Of a stretch of DNA of 64,000 bases, positions 10,518-35,986 are shown one piece after another. The stretch covers positions 3,776,504 to 3,840,503 of the forward strand of contig CP154957.1 of NCBI GenBank assembly GCA_039621445.1, given 5' to 3'. This DNA comes from Euglena gracilis (Eukaryota; Euglenida; Euglenophyceae; Euglenales). A program made the position numbers and the translations under genes. The notes under the pieces were generated by a model, which was given only the letters and a program-made list of their open reading frames with translations, searched no databases and was not told where the DNA came from. How positions within the stretch are numbered: position 1 is the stretch's first letter; every line of letters begins with the position of its first letter.

Positions 10518-11424
10518 TTCTGGATCCAAACATAAACACGACATTTTTTTTAAATTTTTTTTCCTCTCCTTTGAATCCCCCCCCCCTTTCCCTGGCTCCC
10601 CTTTCCCTCCACTTTCCTCTGGCTGCCCTCTCTACCACATGCTCCATGGCTCTCGTCGTTTCCTCGTCTAATGGACTGCTTCCTTCGCTGTTGGCGCCTC
10701 AAATTTGAATTTGCAGTGTTTGACTAGCAAAGAGATTCTGGTCAATCCCTATATATTTCATCACAAGTGTCCGGATATTGCACATTTTTTGCACTCTTTC
10801 ATTTTAGCAACTTTACCCGGGGTATGTTATTTGGGTATCTGAAATGGGGGCCGGGTACGTCATTTGGGCAAGTTTTTTCAAACTCAAAAAGCCCGAAATC
10901 CTTTTCCAAAGCATCCCCCCCCCCCTCCCCGGTGGATGGGTGCCCATCCAAAAGCAACCTCTGACCAAGGTGATTTCCCATAATTTTTGTCGTCTCCCTA
11001 AGTTTTTTTTTCCAGACTGTAAATACCGCCCCCCCCCCCCCCCCGAGTTGGTCACCTCCCTTAGAAGGGAAATTCGGCCAGCATGACTGACAAGGGGGGG
11101 GGGTGACCATCTCGGGGGGGGGTGACTGACTGACTGACTGACTGACTGACTGACCACGGGGCTCACCACAGGGTTGGGGGCGGGGTTTGAGGGCACCACC
11201 CAGGGCATAGAAGTTTTCAAACAGGCTTCGCGACGAGCAAACCGACCTCCCCGGCAACTCGAATCACCGCTCCGTGGGACGGAATCCCTGGTGCTCGTGC
11301 CTTCAGCTCAAACCGCAGCGTTGTCTGCTTCATTTCTGCCAAAGAAAGGTGGATGTGTGGGCAAAGCCGGCGGTGACCAATGGGGGGGGCTGACCAATTC
11401 AGACGGCCATTGCCCAGTGTTCGC

Positions 11425-11690
11425 AGCACCCCCCCCCCCTGGGCTGGGCTGCAGCTGGTCCAAATTTGGCTGCAAATCCTGGTGGAAATCCTTGTTGACC
11501 CCCCCCCCCCCGGGGGGTCCACCAGCAGGGTCAGCAAGTGGAAATTTTTTTCTGGACCCCCAAACTTGCCAAAGATGCCCATTTTTGGCTATTTTTTTGG
11601 GATTTTTTTTGGGAATAAAATCAGCCAAGAAATATATTAAAATCTCATTCCACGTCCAGTGCCGGACGAAAATATTTTTCCAGTCAGGGG
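11425..11690. mobile_element. Diverged TTGCTTAAGG-family fragment
   Basis: Contains the family core (CTGCAGCTGGTCCAAATTTGGCT, the middle of the 6232/16525/63315 copies) and TTTTTGGGAATAAAATCAGCC, but lacks recognisable ends. Confidence 0.45.
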
Positions 11691-11760
11691 GACACCCATT
11701 TGCCAGCTTTGGCCGCAAGCATGTTTTGCTTCTTGAGGCTCTTCTTTCAAAAGTCAAAGC

Positions 11761-12132
11761 CAGGCATTATCATTTTTATGGAGAAAAAATTTCAAAAAAT
11801 ATTCAGGTGTTCTAAAGGTTTTCAAGGCATTTTGAAAAATGGGAAGGATTTTCAAGACGTCTATTTTCCAAGGTCGGTTCGGTCCGTCCAGGTTGATAAT
11901 CAAAAAGTTCGGAAACCCATTATTTTGAACTTTGGGTGGATATACAACGTTGCATCGATGGCAGAGATCTTTTTTTTTTTGCCCCGGAGTGCCGAGATTT
12001 TGTGATGCTCAAAATTCGAAAATTTTTCCAGAACAAATTTGAGGTTTTTTTAAAGGTTTTTTTTAGGTTTTTTTTTAAAAGCATTTTGACCAAAATTTTT
12101 CAGGTTTTTTTAGGTTGTTTTTTTTTAAGGTG
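11761..12132. mobile_element. AAGGC-rich family (B) element with 8-bp duplication
   Basis: Begins CAGGCATTATCATTTTTATG. Flanked by GTCAAAGC at 11753-11760 and 12133-12140. The interior has the family core (GTGGATATACAACGTTGCAT...GGAGTGCCGAGATTTTGTG). The right tip is eroded. Confidence 0.6.
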
Positions 12133-12332
12133 GTCAAAGCCAAATTTCCAGGGGGGTGCTGACATGTTTTTTTTGTTTTGAGAGTAAAGTGGCTATTTCG
12201 CTTTTGTACCGAAGTTTGAACCCGGGGTGTGCACTTGACGGGTACGTATTCCACCCGTGAACTGTATTTCACCGTCCATCGACCTAAGAACGTTTTGTTA
12301 CTGCCCCCAACGGACCTCTTGCTGTCTCTCAG

Positions 12333-12422
12333 GCTCCCCCTGTTATGGAGGAGGAGCTGATGGCAGAGAACGTGGCGCTGATGGGCCAAGAGCCTGATGG
12401 CTACGCCTCCGACGGCGAGTCG
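12333..12422 (+). CDS. Candidate exon, acidic segment
   Basis: 30 codons between ctctcag and gtgggg, phase 0/0. Reads VMEEELMAENVALMGQEPDG and then an acidic Ser stretch. GC-rich against T-rich flanks. Phase-compatible with 13458-13550. Probably part of a disordered cytosolic region, perhaps the N-terminus of the CorA-type gene. Confidence 0.45.
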
Positions 12423-13457
12423 GTGGGGCCTTTATGCCTCCCGTTTGCTCAAAAAGAAAGTGCAAGAAAATGCGATTTTAGGGCATTGTTCACCCCCCCT
12501 CCCCAAGTTATCTGGTGCATTGGCTGGAATTTTTTTTTGTGCAGGGGGTTCTCCTCTGGGTTGTACCCACCACAAAGAAAAGGAATTTATATGGCCAAGT
12601 GAGGACAAACAAATGAGAATCGAGTTATTGGTAAACCTCTCCCAAAGTTACACCTGGCGGGGTGCTAGGTCACTGGAACATTTTTTGTTGTTGCCTTGCT
12701 ACCCCACCAGGTTATTCATGTGTTGTCAGGGGCAAGAGCCTGTCAGGTTATTTGGGGAGGGGTTCAACAATTGTAGAACAGGAGATCATGAATAACTGAA
12801 TCCTGAATCCAACCCCCTTCCCCACGTATGCCATCAACCACAAGGGAGAAAACAGCACACTGGAGAAACCCCTCCCTTATGGATTGCAGAAACAAAGCTG
12901 GGAACTCAGCATAGAAAATTATCAACACACAAACTTAGTGTGCAAGTATTTGTTTTTTTGTTGTATTTTTTGATCTTGATTCAGATGAATGCCATTGGCA
13001 AGAAGTACAGCCTGGGAAAAAATCATGGGAAACAAAAATGATGGGGAAAACCGACGGGAAAAAAACGACGGGAAATTTTTCGATTTTGGAAGAATTAATG
13101 ATGGGAAAAGTAAACTTTCCCGGAAAACAACAACATTAGCATTTTTGGGGGCCGCATGACCCAGAAAAATCGAATTTTTTTTCTTCGTAATTTGCTGTCA
13201 GAGATTGTGATTTTTACCTACATTTTCAGTTCAAAATCCGGGTCGTCGGCCCGAATTTGGGGGGGGGTATTAACTCGGTCCCCGAAGTTGGACCCGAGGG
13301 GGGGGGGCATTATTTGGGGGGAGGATTTGTCATCATATTTTTTTTTGGAATCTATCCAATACATGTGGTGCAATTTTTTTCACCCCCTGTGGCAACCTGC
13401 GGTGACTGTTTGGCAGTTTTGTGCCAAAACTCTGAACCTGTATTCCACTTCACAAAG

Positions 13458-13550
13458 GCCCCCTCGGGCAGCACCTCTTCCTCGGGTAACGTCCGCCACA
13501 GCCCCGTGACCTCCCTGCGCAAGCAGGCTGCCACATCGTTTGTTGTGGAG
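13458..13550 (+). CDS. Candidate exon, Ser-rich basic segment
   Basis: 31 codons after acaaag and before gtgggc, phase 0/0. Reads SSSGNVRHSPVTSLRKQAAT. No domain. The SP and TS sites and low complexity suggest a disordered linker. Joins in phase to 12333-12422. Confidence 0.4.
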
Positions 13551-13739
13551 GTGGGCGCCACGAAGGGTATCACGACAGCCCGAACCCAGGCCCCTGTGGC
13601 TCTGCAGCTTCTCCAGCTTCTGCACAACCTTTCGTTGTGAGAATTAATGAGAGTTCTGTTTGATTCTGAATTTGCATAGTCTTCCAATGCGGTTGATTGC
13701 ATATGGTTCATCATCATCGTCTCATCTCCCGCGCATCGT

Positions 13740-14060
13740 TATCGCACAAAGCCATCTTATTCATAATGTATAAACACACCATCACAAATAATAATAAAAA
13801 ATACATTATATTAAGTGTATTATTATATGGCAAATTATATTAATAAGTAGATTAAATGAATATTGTATTGTATGGTATACATAACATTTATTATATAATA
13901 TACATATATATGATATATACGAATATTGTATAATTATATTTATATATTATTATTATATATTATATATATTATATTATATATATATATAATTATAATTATA
14001 TTATATAATTATACAATTAGTTATAATATAATATATACATGTAATATCGCATCATATCAC
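13740..14060. repeat. AT-rich low-complexity block
   Basis: About 300 bp of TATA/ATAATA sequence with no gene signal. Lies between candidate exons, in presumed intron. Confidence 0.85.
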
Positions 14061-14300
14061 ATATACACACGCGTAATGTCTGTCAGAATGTGCATGTTTT
14101 TTTTTAAATAAAAGTATGGAACTTCTTGCTTTCCCACCAACAACAGGGGCATGTGTTGGAGCTACACAGCTTCGAGAGCTTTGGGAGGTGCACCGGTGAC
14201 CACGCACGTTTTGGTTTGATATTCGGCCACATTGAGGCCTAAATCATGCCCAAACCCCCAAGTCTTACTTCCAACCACCTATGACCAACATCTACGAAAT

Positions 14301-14357
14301 GACTGGGCGTGACTGGGCGTGACTGGGCGTGACTGGGCGTGACTGGGCGTGACTGAG
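14301..14357. repeat. GTGACTGGGC decanucleotide array, copy 1
   Basis: Five to six near-identical units, followed by GTCTGGGACTCTGGATGACCAT. A second copy with the same flanks lies at 25140-25258. Confidence 0.85.
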
Positions 14358-14830
14358 TCTGGGACTCTGGATGACCATGGGTTGCTTGCACCCGACCCCC
14401 ATCGTAGCCCTATCACTGTGTTTGGAGGATATTGCAGAGTTATATGTTGTCGGTGACTGACTTCCTGACCGAAGGAAAGATACAGTCCGGTGCTGTAGCG
14501 AAACAGTCAGTCAAAGACCTTGGGTCGTTGACTGCCCAGAAAGCTTCCAGTCTGTCCACCCTGTCATCATAGGAAATTGTCGTTAGAATTTGAAATTGGA
14601 AGGGTCGCCGGTACTGGTCAATCTGTCTAGGTGACAGTTTCCTGAGTGGGGGGGGGGAGTCAGAGGTTTCCATAACATGTATACCATACATATGTATATA
14701 TTGCATTCATTCCACATTTTTTTTTACACATCCAGGTATATATATTATACACCTGGATGTGGTATACATATTATATACCTGGGTGTACATATTATATACC
14801 TGGGTATGTATAAATATGTATAGATGGTAT

Positions 14831-15129
14831 CTCCCAACTTTATGCCCCCCCCCCCCTCCCGGGGGGGCATATAGTTCGATCAGAGGGTCGGGTGAAAATT
14901 TTGGATTATTGATGGCATAGGGTTAGGGTTAGGAATTACGCCTAATTTTTGGCCTAACTTATTACAGATTAGTGCCAAGTTACAAGTTAACAGTAAGGTC
15001 TAAAGTTAGGCCTAACTAACCCTAACCCTCACCCTAACTAACCCTAACTCTATTCCATCAATAACACAAATTTTTTTGACCCTCCTGATCCAACTATATG
15101 GCCCCCTGGGGGGGTCATATAGTTGGGAG
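14831..15129. repeat. Foldback element with telomere-like repeats at its centre
   Basis: The left arm (CTCCCAAC...CATATAGTTCGATCAGAGGGTC...TTATTGATGG) is mirrored in the right arm (CCATCAATAAC...GACCCTCCTGATCCAACTATATGG...GTTGGGAG). At the inner ends are AGGGTTAGGGTTAGG (14929-14943) and, inverted, CCCTAACCCT-type units (15016-15048). Confidence 0.75.
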
Positions 15130-15365
15130 CTGCCACACAGAGGGATGTGCAAAATACATCTGCTTACGACAATATTTTCATGTATGAACACGTACACACA
15201 CATATGTTTACATGCAAGTGCATGTTTATCTGCAGCAGCGGGACAAAATTTTTATGCCCAGAGTCAGGGACGCTTTAGCCTTTGCCTGTGGAGTAATCCT
15301 CTGCAGCCCCCCACGTGTGGGGACCGGAATCAGGCTAATTTTTCAGGAAGCAACATCCCCCGGGG

Positions 15366-15608
15366 GGGGGGGCGTGGGTGCTATGGGCAGGCAGGGGGGT
15401 AGGGCACTTTCGACCCCCTGGGGGGGGGGTTGGGATTTGGGGTGGGTGGTGCTACACACCCCATTTTCGGCGCTGGGCCCGAAAATGGCCATTTTCAAAG
15501 GAGGATTGACTGGGTCGGCAGGCACCGGGGTCCAAAACCGACCCCCCCCCCGGGGGGGTGGTCTGCCTGCTCCTGCTATGGGCAGGCACCCCACAGCACA
15601 AGGCAACC
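15366..15608. mobile_element. GTGCTATGGG-family (H) element
   Basis: Starts GTGCTATGGGCAGGC and ends GCAGGCACCCCACAGCAC. Interior order TAGGGCACTTTCGACCCC, GGATTTGGGGTGGG, GGCCATTTTC, GACCCCCC is shared with 18866-19247, 30915-31065 (inverted) and 41175-41365. Confidence 0.6.
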
Positions 15609-15737
15609 CCCTCCCCCCGGGGTTGGCAAAAGAAGCCTGCTCGGAATCCATTCGGCGGGTTTCTAACAAACCGGTCCCCCGGCGGGGAGGGGCGGGGGTC
15701 GGGCCGGTGCGCTGCCCAAGCCGGCGCGGTCCACCAG

Positions 15738-15806
15738 GTACGGGCCCTCCACGAGCTGCACGCCTCTCTGGCGGAGGCGGCCAACGGTGCCACCAGCACC
15801 CCGGCG
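15738..15806 (+). CDS. Candidate exon, helical segment
   Basis: 69 nt, phase 0/0, between caccag and gtgcac. Reads VRALHELHASLAEAANGATS, amphipathic. The opposite strand also reads plausibly (GRLRQRGVQLVEGPYLVD), so the strand is not secure. Confidence 0.3.
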
Positions 15807-15839
15807 GTGCACGGGCCACGCCCCTGGAACCCAGAACGT

Positions 15840-16010
15840 GTGAAATGGAAATAAAGTAATAATAATAATAATTAATAAACAAATTGACAATTACTTAATT
15901 AATAAATAATTATTAAATTAAACTGTTATTATCGTTAATCAAATTATTGATAAATTCATGATAATTAATAATTAAATGCTCAATAAATTCAATATTCAAA
16001 AATAATTAGA
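15840..16010. repeat. AT-rich low-complexity block
   Basis: AATAATAATTAATAAA-type sequence with no other signal. Confidence 0.8.
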
Positions 16011-16199
16011 TGGGCAACGCCTAATGCGACGAGGGTTCAGTTTGCCGGCCACAGAAATATCATTCATGCTCAAATGCATGTGGACATCCACCAACGAACG
16101 AATTCACAAGCTTGCACAGCTCTCCTCTTGCATTGCACCAACCTTTCTGGACGCTTCTTCACTTAAGGAAGCAGAACTCTTTATCCAGGAATGATTTTT

Positions 16200-17010
16200 A
16201 CGTGCTTCACGACTTTTTGAGCCCTTTTTAAAGGCTTTTTAAGGTACTTTAAGGCCTTTTAGGGCGCTGTTTTCCAGGGCGGTCAAAGGGCTGTCCCGGC
16301 ACCGAACCAACGTTTTTGATTTTGCACGTGGTCCGAAATAAAAAAAATCAAAAGTCTCATTTTTTTTGAGATTTGGTTGGATAGACAGTGTTCCAGTGAT
16401 ACCAGATATCATTTATCTTCCTGGAGTCGGCCTTTTTTTGTCGAGATTTTGTGCTTTTCATTCTTGCTTGGTTGGAGAAATTATGCCAGCCCAAAGTTTT
16501 TAAGGCATTTCAAGGCATTTTAAGCAGGCTTTTGCTTAAGGGATTGCAGTACCCCCCCCCCCTCGGGGGGCTGGACTGCAGCTAGTCCAAATTTGGCTAG
16601 TGGGATTTCTAGCAGGGCCAGCTGGTGGAATTTTTTTTCCAGTGGCCGGCGCGAAGCGCCGGTATTTTTTTTTTGGGACCCCCAAAACGGCCAAAAATGC
16701 CCGTTTTTGGCCATTTTTGGGAATTTTTGGAACAAAGTCAGCCAAAAACCTTTTAAAAACCTCATTTCCAGTTCGGCGCACAGCGCCGGAGGAAATTTTT
16801 TTTTCCAGTTGGGGGAACCTCCGGACCCCCCCCCCCCCCCGGGGGAGGGGGTTCTAGCTAGTCCATTTTTTCCAGTGTCTAGCCGATTGGCCACTACCCC
16901 CCCCCCCCCGGGGGTCCTTAAGCAAAAGCCTGATTTTACGACATTTTGGCCAAAAATTTTAGGGCACATCTTGAGGCATTTACGGTTTTTAAGGCGCTTG
17001 GAGACACTTC
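16200..17010. mobile_element. Family B element, split by a younger insertion
   Basis: Shares GGTTGGATAGACAGTGTTCC, CTTCCTGGAGT..GGCC, GATTTTGTGCTTTTC and AAGGCATTTCAAGGCATTTT with copies at 19701, 29292 and 44094. Interrupted at 16525-16932. Confidence 0.65.
16525..16932. mobile_element. TTGCTTAAGG-family (A) element nested in family B
   Basis: 17-bp inverted ends CAGGCTTTTGCTTAAGG and CCTTAAGCAAAAGCCTG, perfect. Flanked by ATTTTAAG (16517-16524) and ATTTTACG (16933-16940), an 8-bp duplication with one mismatch. Contains the CCGGCGCGAAGCGCCGG hairpin at 16646-16662. Confidence 0.85.
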
Positions 17011-17357
17011 ATCCACTTCCGCCTGGGTCCGTTTTGACCGATGGTGGGGGGGGGGGTTTATGGGGTGCCTAAGAATTACCACATCCCGGAGCAGAAAGAC
17101 AACATGCAAAATGTTGTAATGTGTTGGCGTGTTTCATTGGTTGGCCAGTTGGCGGGGAGGATGAACACAGGCTGAGAATCCCCCCAAAGGTGACCCCCAA
17201 TAAAATGTGGGACGCAACAAAGGTCCAAATCATACAAGCACTTGGTCACTGGCCGACGTCCCTGGGGGGAAGGGGGTGACTGACTGGGTTTTCCAGAGTG
17301 ACTGCCACAGCACTTTGTACCAGCAAAAGCCACCAGGAGTGTGCTGCCGTTTGCCAG

Positions 17358-17417
17358 ACGGAGTGCCCCATTTCCCAAGCAGCTTTGACGACCTGGACCT
17401 CCTGGAGCTACTGCAGG
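17358..17417 (+). CDS. Candidate exon, acidic Leu-rich segment
   Basis: 60 nt between ttgccag and gtgtgc, phase 1/1. Reads GVPHFPSSFDDLDLLELLQ. In Alr1/Mnr2-type CorA proteins an acidic, Leu-rich stretch precedes the CorA core, so this could be the N-terminal cytosolic part of that gene. Not verified. Confidence 0.4.
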
Positions 17418-18384
17418 GTGTGCTTGGCTGGGCTTAACCCTCCCACTCCTGTCTCATTAGTGCCCTGTGCCCCCTCCCCTCGCCGTGTCAATGGCAGAGC
17501 GGGGCTTTTCCTTCTGCTGATTTGCAATGCCTTTCCCGTGTACTTGCACCCATGTACTTCCTTGTACTTTTTTTTTTTGGCTGGCATGCTAATGAATGGC
17601 ATATCTAGCCCTCCCATTTGTACCACTCTCTGGGAATGTCTCTCACCAGGAAGGAAAGACAGAGCTTAGGATGCAGCACTCACAAACTCGGCCTTCAGTT
17701 ACGGCCCATCTGAATGATGTTTCCTGGCGGGTCATTTTGGGTGATTTAATGGGTGCTGCCATTTTTGAAGTCATTTCCCCCTGAAAATACCAGCTGCTAA
17801 ACTGTGTGGGTAATGACCCACTTTAGTCAATGCGCCATCCGCACCAAAGTCGAGTGGGTAAGAAAATAAAATTATCAAAAAGGTATGCAAAATTTTTCCT
17901 TTTCTGAAAACAGAAACTGTCGAAACACCCCGACTAGAACGAAAACCCTTGAAGTCCAGGTGTTAAATATGCTTTTCTTTTCTCTCCTGGCAAAGGCAGC
18001 TTGACACGCAAACAGTGCCAACTCTTCTACAGCACACCTTTCTGCAACTCGGTATTTTATTCTTATTCTTATGAATCCAATGCATTTAAGGCTGGAAACT
18101 CCAAACGAAAGAGGCGTACCAAGGTTGTATGGCTACTTCGAAGGACCACTGTTTCTTCTTCTTTTATTTGCCCCCTGACATGACTGTGGATCTTTGGGAT
18201 TTTTTCATCCAGCCACATTTCAAAACAGTCTTAGCAATACAACCCCCCAAGATTTATCCAGAGAAAATTTTGCATTTTCCTGTGATATTAAAGGGACTTT
18301 TATCATCATAGACGCCTTCCGCTCTTTTCCTTGGCAGGGCTTGTCCACACTACACCCCCTGTGTCAACGTCACTTGCCCCGTAC

Positions 18385-18650
18385 TTTCAAACAATTCTCA
18401 ACAGCTCACTCTTTTGAGACACCCCCCCATCACCCTTTTCCATTGTTTTCCCAGTGACTTTGTTTGGCCAGGTTTGTTTTCTTTGTCGAAAAGGAAGAAC
18501 CTTTCTTTGCAATTTGCCATGGTTGGTGTGAGGTCCCCTCATACTTCCAGGGGGCAGGGGTTGGGCTTCGACACGATGCATCATGCCGGTTGCTTTTGGG
18601 TCCAACAAAGAATGTGTGATGCCCATACCCTGAAATGTCGGAATGTCAAG
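18385..18650 (-). repeat. Dispersed 260-bp repeat, copy 1
   Basis: Almost identical, in opposite orientation, to 59064-59325. On the minus strand it is open for about 79 codons (GITHSLLDPKATGMMHRVEA), as is the other copy, with few substitutions. No ends or duplications found; function unknown. Confidence 0.8.
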
Positions 18651-18865
18651 GACAAGGGGGGGGGTAGGTCAGGTCGAATAAACCTTTCGTCGTAGAGCTA
18701 TGTCCAAAGACCGCCTCACTCAGTCCCCCCCACTCTGTTTCCCTCTCAGAGCCATCGTATGATCCAGCGTGCACCGGCTTCTCCTGGGTGAACGTCCAAG
18801 CGGGGTCTGGTCCCGGCTTCGTTTTCAGGAAGTGTGCACCCAGTCCCACCTGGGGGGGGGGACTG

Positions 18866-19247
18866 GGTGCTATGGGCAGGCGGGGGGCAAGAACCAAAAG
18901 TAAAAATGGCCGAAAATGGCCGAAAATGGCTGAAAATGGCTGAAAATGGCCGAAAATGGCCCAAAATGGCCGAAAATGACCGAAAATGGCCCAAAATGGC
19001 CGAAAATGGCAAAAATCTGGGGGTCAATTACAGGTGCTTGGCGGGGGGGGGGGGTAGGGCACTTTTGACCCCCAGGGGGAGGTTGGGATTTGGGGTGGGC
19101 AGTGCTAGAGCACACCCCCAGCGCTGGAGGCGCCCGAAAAGGGCCATTTTCCCAGGGGAATTGGCTGAGTTGGCATCCAGAACCGACCCCCCCCCCCAGG
19201 GGGGTGTGCCTGCTATGGGCAGGCACCCCATAGCACAAGGGTTGGTA
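18866..19247. mobile_element. GTGCTATGGG-family (H) element, split by an insertion
   Basis: Starts GTGCTATGGGCAGGC and ends GCAGGCACCCCATAGCAC. Collinear with 15366-15608 apart from the inserted 18888-19040. Confidence 0.7.
18888..19040. mobile_element. 153-bp hAT-like element nested in family H
   Basis: Ends CAAGAACC...GTA and ...TACAGGTGCTTG, flanked by an exact 8-bp duplication GCGGGGGG (18880-18887, 19041-19048). Almost the whole interior is an AAAATGGCCG array. It is a small relative of the 2.57-kb element at 6751. The duplication is low-complexity, but the uninterrupted H copies confirm the insertion. Confidence 0.75.
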
Positions 19248-19700
19248 AATAGACGCCTGGCCTGGTCCCGGCCCCCCCCCCACCAGGGCAACAAACTTTT
19301 GTACAGCCGAAACGGGACCTTGGGGGTTGAGTTTTTGAAAGGTAGTTTTCTTGGGGTTCTTTTCCTGAAGATTTATCATAACTAAGGGGGTTATTTTTTG
19401 GGGGGGGGTCTCGACGTCGGACTCTGGGGTATTTTCTTTTGGGGGATTAACAAACCAGTCGTTTTATGTTTTGCCCAACTCCGGTCCCTGGTCCGAGATG
19501 GGAGAGTCACCGCCCAAATTTGATGATACATGGGGACCTTAATTTGTGTGGTCTATTTCTGAAACGGTGATCATTATTTCCTGAAATGTTCATTTTATAA
19601 CAACTTGGATTCAATACAGTAGGTGCGGCCCCCCCCCCCCGACAACTTTGGCCCCCCTTCTTGGCTTGGAGGCATTTGGCTTGGAGGCTCGTTGGCCCCC

Positions 19701-19982
19701 CAGGCATCATGGTTTTTAGATATTTTTTTTCAAATATTTAGGCATTTTCAGGCGAAAAACCCATATTTTTTGGATAGGCAGTGTTTCAGCGATTCCACAA
19801 ATCATTTTTCCCCCTGTGGAGTTGGCTTGATTTTCCGAAGATTTTGCACCATCATTTTGCCAAACTTCTGCCGGAATAAATTTTTTCAAGGCATTTCAAG
19901 GCATTTTTAAAAGGCCAAAAATGTTACGGCACATTTTAGGCATTTTCCTTTTTTTCCAGGCGCCTTAAAAACATGATTCCTG
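19701..19982. mobile_element. Family B element with matching inverted ends
   Basis: Ends CAGGCATCATGGTTTTTA and (inverted) CAGGAATCATGTTTTTAAGG. GTTGGCCC flanks both sides (19691-19698 and 19983-19990), with two extra C at the left junction. Confidence 0.7.
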
Positions 19983-20176
19983 GTTGGCCCCTGTCGGCCG
20001 CTGGAGTCAATTTGGCCCCCCAAAGTCGAGCCCCCCGTTGTTGTGGGGGTCAAAGTTGGGCAACGTTGCCCCCCCCCCCTGGTCCGGGACAGTGAGCCGC
20101 GGGGAGGGGGGGGGTGCATGGGGTGCCTGGGCACCCTGGCCGCACCGCGCCCCGCGCCTAAACCGCCAACCCGCAG

Positions 20177-35986
<15,810 letters not shown>

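Noticed and set aside
14147-14187. Possible 41-nt exon (HVLELHSFESFG)
   Set aside because: It has an AG before and a GT after, but its outgoing phase fits no neighbour and nothing is recognised.
14301-14357. CRISPR-like direct repeats
   Set aside because: 10-bp contiguous tandem units without spacers, in a eukaryotic context.
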